A DNA stretch of 64,000 nt, from positions 15,536,626 through 15,600,625 of the forward strand of contig NC_134457.1 in the NCBI RefSeq assembly GCF_047948215.1. The letters run 5' to 3'. The notes under the pieces were generated by a model. That model made no database searches, had not been told where the DNA came from, and saw only the letters and a program-made list of their open reading frames with translations. Origin of the DNA: Lycorma delicatula (Eukaryota > Arthropoda > Insecta > Hemiptera > Fulgoridae). Shown here in pieces: positions 56,767-64,000 of the stretch (positions are counted from its first letter, which is position 1; every line of letters starts with the position of its first letter). Position numbers and translations under genes: made by a program.

Positions 56767-56861
56767 GAGTGTTTTGTAGACCTCTAGCGGAGAGATCACT
56801 CGTTAAAAAAATTCTCAATGCGCCGCGGTTGCTACCTCCTAGGTTGTGTGGAAATGCAACC
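56767..56861 (+). repeat. Structured repeat E1, copy 4
   Basis: Terminal stem GGTTGC/GCAACC. The loop core is slightly worn (CTACCTCCTAGGTTGTGTGGAAAT), and the GGGGAGAGAT segment is AGCGGAGAGAT. Lies 34 bases after E3 copy b, as in the left block. Confidence 0.55.
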
Positions 56862-57024
56862 ATTTATTTATTTATTTTTTTATTAACAGATAAGCAAGTA
56901 TGTGTGAACCGATAGTATATGTATAATTTAAAAAAAAATTGAGCGGATGTGTGTGGTCAATAGATAAGCAAGTTTTTTCCTGTTTTATCGGAATCCAGCG
57001 GATGTGAGGGGTGATAGGCAGCTG

Positions 57025-57555
57025 TTTCCTGTTCAAGAGAGTCACGCGTAGGCCGGACGGTTCGTCAGTCGAGCGCCGCATCCCGCACGGTAAACATCTC
57101 TCCACACGTCGCTCCGCTGACGCACGCACGCAAATACACACGCAGAAGACACCGCCTCCCGGTGCACGATCTACGACGAGAACCTCTCGGCCGGCGACGC
57201 ATCCCGACGCCGTCGCCTGGACGACCAGGATTATCCTCGAGGTACGTCCTAAAAAAACAGGTTGGAAAGATTGCGCCGCCTCCCGGTGCACGATCTACGG
57301 CGACCAGGATTATCCTCGAGGAACGCCCTAAAAAACAGGTTGGAAAGACTGTGGGCTACGGTGCCACCAACGTCACAATCCAAGATGGCTGACCTAAAAA
57401 ATCAGGTCGGAAAGACTGCGGGATACGGCACCACCGACCTCACAATCCAAGATGGCCGACCGCCGTCATTTTGTTCGCTATTTTCCAAAATGGCGGACAG
57501 CCGCCATATTGGATGACGTAATTTACGGTGGCCCTACCCCCATTTCCGTACTACT
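57025..57555. repeat. GC-rich regulatory-like repeat block, right copy
   Basis: Direct copy of 5556-6254, shorter by about 170 bases. Sub-repeats CAGGTTGGAAAGA occur at about 57257, 57335 and 57398. AAGATGGC is at 57382 and 57449; AAAATGGCGG and GCCGCCATATTGG lie near 57487-57510, and TGACGT at about 57515. It ends CCCCCATTTCCGTACTACTAG and is followed at once by the 5' leader of the 57590 ORF, placing the array in a promoter position. Confidence 0.6.
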
Positions 57556-57589
57556 AGTGAAGTTTAACTAATACACTACCACTTCAAAA

Positions 57590-57790
57590 ATGGATCTATC
57601 AGCAGATGAAGAATTTGTAGTGTACGTTATTGAGAGCGAAACAGTTGAAAACCTTTCTCCTAATATTGATGAAGTATATGATTATTTTGAATCAGTACGT
57701 AATACATATATGAACCAAAGAATATTTTGTCTAATTCTAGTGATAATTATATATAATATAATTGTAAAATTTCCAAACAAAAAATATTAA
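57590..57790 (+). CDS. Small acidic protein MDL(L/S)ADEEF, right copy
   Basis: 66 codons; the first about 43 are shared with the 2483-2737 minus-strand ORF (MDLSADEEFVVYVIESETVE...VYDYFESVRNTYM.QR), with mostly conservative differences. After that the frame enters an unrelated hydrophobic tail (FCLILVIIIYNII), probably insertion or loss of the original 3' end; the histone-type stem-loop of the left copy is missing. The upstream leader GTGAAGTTTAACTA...CACTTCAAAA is shared. No known domain. Confidence 0.5.
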   Translation: MDLSADEEFVVYVIESETVENLSPNIDEVYDYFESVRNTYMNQRIFCLILVIIIYNIIVKFPNKKY

Positions 57791-58650
57791 ATGTTATTAC
57801 ATATATATAAATAAAATAATTACATATTTTAAAGTAATAAATATCAATAGAGTGGTAAATGGAATCGTTTATATATATATTATAGCCGTAATACTTTAAT
57901 ACTTATGAATTGTACAGTAATATTATATGAAACTGTTTTTTATTCTGTATTTTCAGTTAACTGTTAATTTTAAAAAACAACACTATTTTATTAGATTGAA
58001 ATATATAATTTTATTTGTTCGTTTATTTATTTAAATAAAATAATAAGGATTAGAAAGATAATTATTTTTTTCTTTTCCAGGGGATATAAAATTAAAATCA
58101 TATTTTAAAATTTTGTTGACGAAAGATTTCAGTTGTATCTGATTAAAATGAGTATCTGTTTGAAAACTATTTTTTAAATATGAATATTAACATTTTATTT
58201 TTTAGTTTTATTCGTTTATTTATTCCAGCATAAAAATTTGTATTAAAAATGATTAAGTATTAGAAAGATCATTTTTTTCTTTTTCCAGGATATAAAATTA
58301 AAGTTTTAATCGAACTATTATCTGCAAACTACATATGTTAATAAATTGAGTATCAGAGATATAAATGATGCTAGCAATTTAGTTTATTTCAAATACTTAT
58401 TAGATTATATAATATTTTTAAAAGCAATACGAGAGATAGCTATTATCGAATTTAAATAAGTTTTGATAATTGTTACAGTTAAAATATACATGCTAAACAG
58501 TACATACGATATCGTAAATCGGATAATGATATTCTTATATTATCGTACGGCCGGGATATAAGAGTGGTGAGGCGGGTAAAAAAATAATAAAGAAATAAAT
58601 ATCCTTCTTATATTCCCTTCCATACAAATTAAATATATTTAGTTATCACA
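57791..58650. other. AT-rich spacer
   Basis: Contains two related segments (AATAAGGATTAGAAAGATAATTATTTTTTTCTTTTCCAGG at about 58040 and TTAAGTATTAGAAAGATCATTTTTTTCTTTTTCCAGG at about 58252), each ending in an acceptor-like CCAG|G followed by ATATAAAATTAAA. This is a tandem duplication of about 210 bases. No gene supported. A TATAA-like GATATAAGAG lies at about 58555. Confidence 0.4.
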
Positions 58651-58779
58651 ATGAACACCATTGCGACAACATCTAAAGAGTACTACTCCATGAAATGGGG
58701 TTTATTTGTGTGTGCTACAACAATTTCAATACTAATTGCAGTGTCGAAATTTAATTGCACGAAATTACACTCCATGTAA
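58651..58779 (+). CDS. Putative 42-aa single-pass membrane peptide
   Basis: ATG 58651 in good context (ATCACAATGA) encodes MNTIATTSKEYYSMKWGLFV then a hydrophobic run (CATTISILIAV) and a short KFNCTKLHSM end. One membrane segment of about 18 residues is predicted by eye. A TATAA-like box is about 95 bases upstream. Such mini membrane proteins are common in insect DNA viruses, but an ORF of this size can occur by chance. Confidence 0.3.
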   Translation: MNTIATTSKEYYSMKWGLFVCATTISILIAVSKFNCTKLHSM

Positions 58780-59425
58780 TATACAGTCTAGAACGTTGTT
58801 GATCATACTTTTCACTACTGGTTGTTTGTCGGCTGTGTCACGGTATTTATATGCTTGGAGGCCGGAGGTGAAGATTGGCTGAATAATGTGCTCGAAGTAT
58901 GTGGGTTGTCACGGGGTGTCCGCGTGGTACATCCGCGGTGTTTATCCCCTTGTTTTCCGGGTGTGGTAATCCTGGAGAAAGTTGCCTATTGTCAGTAATC
59001 CGAGAAAAAATATATATATGTAATCCATATTCCTGTTACTCGTCCTCGTCCTTATCCCTGGTTCTTCATGTTTATATCCCTATTGTGTTTCACGACAATC
59101 TAGGATTTTCCCAGATATCCCTTCCGAGCGCCAGGTATACGATTTTCTTCCTGTTAAGATAAATACTCGACGATACGGCACCAATCCAGCTCTTCTACCG
59201 TTTAACATCCAGATATGTTTCTAGATTGTTCCAATTGTGTATACTGGCGGGTCCACGAGCACCTGCATCTTTATCTGTTAAAGATCCGTTTGTGCAAGAT
59301 GTGGATTTGTTTCCGGTTTGGTTTTTTGGTGTCGTGGACACCATATTTGGACAATCTCCAGCAATATCAACGTTATCTTTCTCGTGATTTTTTTTTAATG
59401 TATTTTCTGAGTTCGATGAATACTT
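58780..59425. other. Unassigned, less AT-rich DNA
   Basis: Base composition is nearer 45% GC than its surroundings (58880-59350). Open frames (58899-59162, 59215-59433) show no family resemblance or codon regularity. It may be part of an inserted element. Confidence 0.3.
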
Positions 59426-59888
59426 TCAAATAGTCTCGTCTCTAAATTTGGTAGCAGTAGTATCTATGTTGTTAGCAAATCTAATACTGTTGTCATCTCC
59501 GGAGTCGGACCTGTCGGTTTGCGTGGCGCAGTCTTCTTGTAAATCCCCAATAGCGTGTTTCTTCGAGGTCGAAGGTTTTGTCTGAGAAGTTTCCTGCACA
59601 GTCAATGATTTCCTTTTTCCAGTAGACGTTTTAACTGTTAGTTGACTTATAGATGGAGATCGCTTATAATTTGTTGTGTCTTGTAAACTTTGAGGTAAAT
59701 CAGCTGGTGGAATAGTCATCGCTGGCGAATAATTTTCGTAAGTATATGATTCTTCTGGTTTTGTATTACGGACTAAATCTTCCAAAATTTGATGATATTC
59801 TGCCTCGTCTTCCTTCCTAGAAGTTAAACTAACGGGCGATTTACTAGGCTGTTGATTTCTTGTAGTGTTAATTTACGAATATCAGACA
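59426..59888 (-). pseudogene. Ser/Thr-rich protein, frameshifted near its start
   Basis: ATG 59888 opens MSDIRKLTLQEINS and stops at about 59823; a +1 shift enters the long frame (QQPSKSPVSLTSRKEDEAEYHQILEDLV..., then residues 1-119 of the open frame to 59426). The protein is Ser/Thr/Lys/Asp-rich, low in hydrophobic residues and probably disordered (TSTGKRKSLTVQETSQTKPS), with an acidic end (DRSDSGDDNS). Phosphoproteins of RNA viruses can look like this, but so can many others. Its ATG shares a palindrome with the plus-strand ATG at 59896. Confidence 0.35.
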
Positions 59889-59895
59889 TTCGTAA

Positions 59896-60238
59896 ATGAC
59901 TTTAGTAGGTGGCGTTGATTCGTTTGGTGAACTTTGGACTGCGTTCCGATCCAACGGGGAGGTTTATCGGTAGGGATCCGGCGGAACGATGTGCTTATCT
60001 TATCTTTCGTGACGCGTTTCCTTTGAGCTTAGAGTGGGCTGAATGTTTTGTTTAAGGGGTCGTCCTGTCTTAACGAAAGGACGCCGAAGGTGATTTTGGA
60101 CCTGCACTTTTAACATTTAATTTTATTTTGTGTAGAATTAAAGAAAATGAGCTTGGCTGGATTGTTCTTAGACGTTCTGCCCCAGAGCTATCTCGGTCGG
60201 TAGGAAAGTGGATTCGGTATGGTCTGTATGGAATATGA
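59896..60238 (+). pseudogene. Unrecognised broken gene, head-to-head with the previous one
   Basis: ATG 59896 opens MTLVGGVDSFGELWTAFRSN... to TAG at about 59971; other frames then read CAYLIFRDAFPLSLEWAECF and, after two stops, DFGPALLTFNFILCRIKENE..WIVLRRSAPELSRSVGKWIRYG to TGA 60236-60238. The pieces follow one another in order, so one gene of about 110 codons with several lesions is likely. No family recognised. Confidence 0.3.
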
Positions 60239-60454
60239 TGTTTGTTGTTGTTTCTGTCTCTCAAATCTTCAATAATTATTAACTTATTTTAATTCACTAT
60301 TAACATACACGTTTTACGTACACGAAATTTAATTAATTTCCATCTATTCAAGAAAAGTGATGCCTCAATTAATTCTGTTTCGTGTGTTATATTAGTTGTC
60401 ACCTCTAAACCAATATACACATAAAAAATACAAATTAAACTGTTACATATTAAA

Positions 60455-60598
60455 ATGAGACTGTTGTTAAGTGTGTGTACGATATTATACGTCAAATGTA
60501 ATTGTTGGTGGAGCGGTTGTAATAGAAACCGGCTTGCAATACAAACTGATTACGGACTCAAAGATTTTTTGAGACAAGAAGTGCTCATATTACAATAA
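60455..60598 (+). CDS. Putative 47-aa secreted or signal-peptide ORF
   Basis: MRLLLSVCTILYVKC looks like a cleavable signal peptide, followed by a Cys/Trp-rich NCWWSGCNRNR segment and an amphipathic end. Good AAA-ATG context. It may be the remaining 5' end of a longer secreted or envelope protein whose downstream part is lost. Evidence is the signal peptide only. Confidence 0.3.
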   Translation: MRLLLSVCTILYVKCNCWWSGCNRNRLAIQTDYGLKDFLRQEVLILQ

Positions 60599-61076
60599 TT
60601 TTTTATATGTAAAATTCAATAGCATAGATAAGTATTTGCTGTATTTCTATTAGAGAAAATAAATGTACTTTTCATAAAAGTAATTTTTTTATTTCCTTAT
60701 TCCTTTATCATCATCACACACTCAACATCAAAGGTGAAATAAAAAAACACTGATTAAAAGTTAAATATATTTATTATTTACAAACATAATATAAATTACA
60801 ATAAAACATTCATTTATATACAAATTTACAGTTGAATATTTATTTACGTGCTTATTAGTAATTAACAAACATAATATAACTTGAAATGGAACATGTATTT
60901 ATTTACAAATTTAGTCAACAATCAACAAGTATAATATTAAATTAGAATAGAAAGATATGTAGATTTGTACAAAACAGAAACTTTCACATCAAATTTAATT
61001 TTTTTGCGACCGGCAATTTACTCTACTGCACGTTTACAACATTTTCTACCACACCTTTGATTTGGCGCAGTAATAA
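60599..61076. other. AT-rich 3' flank of the minus-strand gene
   Basis: Repeated AAACATAATATAA..T motifs (about 60782, 60869, 60928). It probably contains the 3' UTR of the spliced gene that ends at 61077. No other gene seen. Confidence 0.35.
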
Positions 61077-62262
61077 CTACTCCCAATCGTCAGTTGAATC
61101 TGCATCAGTGTGTTCATCCTCTGCTCCGGCAGCGATAGGATTTCTGATTGTTTGCATTTCATTAAATTCCGTTGTGAGGAACGGACGTGTGATCATTAAA
61201 TCGATCATCTCAATGTAGCGCCCCTCACTGATAAAGTAGGCTGTTAAACCGACATCGGATACAGTTCGGTATCCGTCGGCAGCGAGACCACTTAATATAC
61301 TGGTTTTAAGAAGATCTCTTTTGTTGAACTAATTCTATACTGGCATTTGCACCTACTGCTGCTTTCAATATAACTAACTGATCTGGAATGATCTTGGGTA
61401 CCTGAAAGAAAAAATCATAAAAGCTAATAATATGGTAGTTAAAATTATGGTAGCTAAAAGTTTATGAATGTTTGAATTTTATTTTATTGATAGAGGTATC
61501 AAATATTATTTAACTGATTTATAGTGGTCACTTTATAGCATAGGATCATCACACAAGGCATTCAGCATGTTATTAAATGTGCAAAACACACATCTAAAAA
61601 AAAGGAATTATCAAGAAATTATCAGCTTGAAGGATAGATTCAATTTAGTGTATAAAAACGGCTGCAATGACTGCAATTAAAAAAATCTTTTAAACATAGA
61701 CTTACCAGTTTTGTCTGGACTGCTTCAATGTTAGCTTCTGTTTCAATTTCATCAACAAATTCATCTTTTGTTGCCTCTTAGGTTTCTAGAAAAAGAACAT
61801 AGTACAATAAAATCATTAACAAAAAAAATGTGCAATGAATTTTCTATTATAACATACTTTAGGTTGTAAGGAAAAATGTAACCGTAACAAATTTTTAATC
61901 AGAATACTAAAAGTTATTTGTAAAGAATCTTAAAACAAATTTTGCTGATAGGTCTATACCTTAAGCAAATAACATAATTAAGGAAAAAATTAATTTTCAC
62001 AAATTTCATATGCTATCATTAATGGTCTTCATGCAAATAACATAATTAGGGAAAAATTAATTTTCACAAATTTCATATTTAAATCATTAATGGTTTTCAT
62101 AAATAATCAATGAAAATGAGCTAAATTTAGAACATACTAACCTTAAATTGAATTACACAAATAATATTAAAAAGGAATTGAAATTAACTTACCAGTAAAT
62201 TTTCTTGTTCCTAAGCTCAGAAGAAGTTCCCCACGACTAAAAATGGGATTACTTTTATTCAT
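61077..62262 (-). pseudogene. Three-exon gene, unrecognised, with one stop and one frameshift
   Basis: Exon 1 62262-62193 (ATG; MNKSNPIFSRGELLLSLGTR...), donor GTAAGT; exon 2 61785-61706 (acceptor TTTTTCTAG; ...DEFVDEIETEANIEAVQTKL), donor GTAAGT; exon 3 61401-61077 (acceptor TTTTTTCTTTCAG; VPKIIPDQLVILKAAVGANA..., later SGLAADGYRTVSDVGLTAYF and a very acidic DEHTDADSTDDWE end). Phases match at both junctions, so the model is convincing. Lesions: an in-frame TAA three codons into exon 2 and a 1-nt frameshift near 61315. Family not recognised; the middle could belong to a viral or phage-like structural protein, but I cannot support a name. Confidence 0.55.
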
Positions 62263-63793
62263 ATTTTCAAAAACACAGTTAAATCTAGCTAAAAAACAAA
62301 AAACCATTAACCACATGTGTGGTTAATAACAGCTGATTGCATGAAATCTCTTAAGTAACATCTGGTTCACATAACATAGTTCACCATTTAAGTCATCTTC
62401 ATAACAATATCAAATAGAGGAAAATTCCCCCATGTGGATTAATGTTACATAAGAGGTTGTTTCTAAAGTTGAGAAATATTCTGTTTTTACATAGGAGATT
62501 TATTTTCTCGTTATAGCATTAGTTACAATTTTTTCACCACATAAGGGATTTCATAGACTTGTAGAGTTTGAAAAGCTGATTCCAGTGATATAACTGAAAA
62601 TCAATTTTTGAGGGACATAGGTGTTACAGAATGAATGACGTTATACTATATAAAAATTCAACTGCAGTTATATGAGCACTCTTAGCATCAACTACAAGAT
62701 GTTTTGGCATGTATACAATTTTCTACTGAACTGGCATCATTACATAGAATAATTTCCGTAAATAAATAAAAAAAGTTTTTTTGGCACATGTTTTTTACCA
62801 ACAGTCTTCAATTAATTGTAATCTGTTTTTTACTGCTTTATACGTATATTAGAATTTTGCTATGTTGCCTTTGATATTAACGAGTTTTGATTGTTAATTT
62901 TATTTGGTTTATATTATAAGTTAATTTATATGTCCGTAATACTTTGCCTTCTTGTAGTTGTTTATTATAGAATCATTGCTTCCGAGCGCTTATAACGAAT
63001 TTTCGTTGTGCGCCTGAAGAAAATAAAAATAGAAACTTATCAGTAAAAATCATAACAAATAAAAAAGTGTTTATTTTACGAATTTTTATTTAATAAAAAC
63101 AGTTTGTCTGTAAAATACTTATCTCAAAAATTTTATAATTATTTTATATAATGTTGATGTTTTTTTTATATAGGTAATATGTACCACTTCTTTGCAATTC
63201 AATTTCACATGAAATGAGCCTGCAATATTTAACAGTATGGTAGGTTTTAGTGGGGGTTCTATAGCGTCGCTAAAGGCGGTGACTGAAATTCTTGTTTTTG
63301 GTTTTCCTTAATCGCACGTTGATGTAACGATTAAATTGTTATGACGTTGCCAGCCAGACAGTAGCCCTAGATGCATTCCTACGCTGTGTCTTTAGAATCT
63401 GTGCTACTTGTCAGTGCGTGTTCAGGGGGTGAACGACCAGCTTATTAGTTGCATATGTACAAATATACGGTGTTCATGCTGTCGGACCTGATTAGGTGTT
63501 CTATTGCAAGATACAAATCTCTCGAAACGAACTCGACTATAGTTTTTTCACAACAAATAATTTCAGTCTGAAAGAAATTTAATACCGAAATATAACGTAG
63601 AAATGTATAAAAATAAGATCGCTGATAAGTCAGATATAGCCTGCTGATTAATATTAGTGAAGATACAAAAGCCTGCTAGAAGATGCTATTAAATTCTCCG
63701 CTAAAACCCTATCATATTTATATATTATACGTTCATTTAATATGAACTTGCAGTGCACTAGAAACGGTACTTATTACCTAGTTACAACTTATT
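62263..63793. other. Non-coding DNA with a possible LINE 3' remnant
   Basis: 62979-63020 (CCGAGCGCTTATAACGAATTTTCGTTGTGCGCC, then A-rich) resembles the 3' end of the LINE family at 17830-17863 (CCGAGCGATGATAACG...TTTTTCGCCC), suggesting a very short 3' remnant of a related LINE. 61980-62030 and 62035-62100 share a repeated segment (AAATAACATAATTA.GGAAAAA.TTAATTTTCACAAATTTCATAT). Nothing else supported. Confidence 0.35.
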
Positions 63794-63991
63794 TTATCTT
63801 CGATTGGGTTGCCATTTTTTGTTGAAACTTGATGGACGGTTTCTCTGATTTTTTTTAGTCAAACGATTCTTTCCGTGAAACTGATGGAATTCACTTATAC
63901 GTTTGTAGACGTTTAAAAAATTTTTATGTATTTGCTTTTTTCCTATATCTTTAAAACTAGGTCTATTGTTTAATGTCATAATGCTTTTCAT
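63794..63991 (-). CDS. Basic 65-aa ORF at the window end, unrecognised
   Basis: MKSIMTLNNRPSFKDIGKKQIHKNF... is Lys/Arg/Asn-rich and ends QPNRR. The frame runs close to the window edge, so it may be part of a longer gene. No domain recognised. Confidence 0.2.
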   Translation of the reverse strand: MKSIMTLNNRPSFKDIGKKQIHKNFLNVYKRISEFHQFHGKNRLTKKNQRNRPSSFNKKWQPNRR

Positions 63992-64000
63992 TTCTTTTAA

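Larger units (their letters stand above)
56223..57030. repeat. Second copy of the structured viral-type block (equals 4655-5575)
   Basis: Direct-orientation copy starting in the AACACAAAATTA.ACACATACACAAAAC segment that follows the stem-loop at 4633, then E2 copy d, E3 copy b, E1 copy 4 and the TTTTCCTG repeats. E2 copy c, which follows E1 in the left block, is absent here; after E1, sequence like 2930-3010 (GAGCGGATGTG...CAATAGATAAGCA) appears instead. Confidence 0.75.

Noticed and set aside
60060..60095. CGTCCT...AGGACG inverted repeat as a fourth histone-type stem-loop
   Set aside because: The loop is about 11 nt and lies inside a coding-like frame, so it does not match the 6-bp stem, 4-nt loop form.

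Overview
The window is animal nuclear DNA, almost certainly from an insect. It holds a decayed 7.1 kb mitochondrial insertion in the ancestral insect gene order (nad2-W-C-Y-cox1-L2-cox2-K-D-atp8/6-cox3-G-nad3-ARN..E..-nad5), readable with the invertebrate mitochondrial code. The rest is dominated by insect-type transposons: Jockey/I-type LINEs, RTE-like LINE, Penelope, three piggyBacs, a mariner DD41D relative and Merlin. A hemipteran is my guess, not a demonstration. No complete host gene is visible; one 81-nt exon with good splice sites (20484-20564) is the best host-gene candidate. || Layout. 1-6254: a block of virus-like small genes and structured non-coding repeats. It includes a BIR (IAP-like) protein, two tandem paralogues, a 243-aa Cys-rich protein and several short genes with TATAAATA boxes. 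Six-base-pair stem-loops like those of histone mRNAs lie at the 3' ends of three genes. There are palindromic enhancer-like repeats, three families of structured repeats whose copies differ by compensatory changes, and a GC-rich array of AAGATGGC and TGACGTCA sites. 6262-8748: an AT-rich, frameshifted, unrecognised gene set ending in a short cyclin-box ORF. 9.7-11.2 kb: decayed LINE fragment. 11.4 kb: 41-bp perfect palindrome. 11.8-17.9 kb: near full-length LINE with broken ORFs. 17.9-21.2 kb: mostly featureless. 21.2-24.5 kb: RTE-like LINE remnant split by a MITE. 24.9-34.0 kb: Penelope element split by the mitochondrial insertion. 34.3-37.7 kb: DNA transposon with about 28-bp TIRs and a 6-bp target duplication. 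38.6 kb: Merlin remnant. 42.7-51.9 kb: three piggyBacs, the third carrying a mariner. 52.4-54.0 kb: an endogenous densovirus-like NS1 gene with three in-frame stops. 54.0-56.2 kb: a 5'-truncated copy of the same LINE. 56.2-57.6 kb: a direct second copy of the structured and GC-rich block from 4.7-6.2 kb. 57.6-64 kb: small ORFs and a spliced but broken three-exon gene on the minus strand. || How the parts fit. The viral-looking blocks at the two ends share five non-coding elements and one small protein (minus strand at 2737, plus strand at 57590). They therefore derive from one virus or element family that entered or duplicated more than once and was then broken up by transposons. The most striking inference is that this family used histone-gene-like architecture: a TATA box plus a 3' stem-loop 20-21 nt after the stop codon. 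A BIR protein and a cyclin-box ORF lie nearby. Together they would fit coupling of expression to S phase. This rests on sequence pattern only; no database search was possible.
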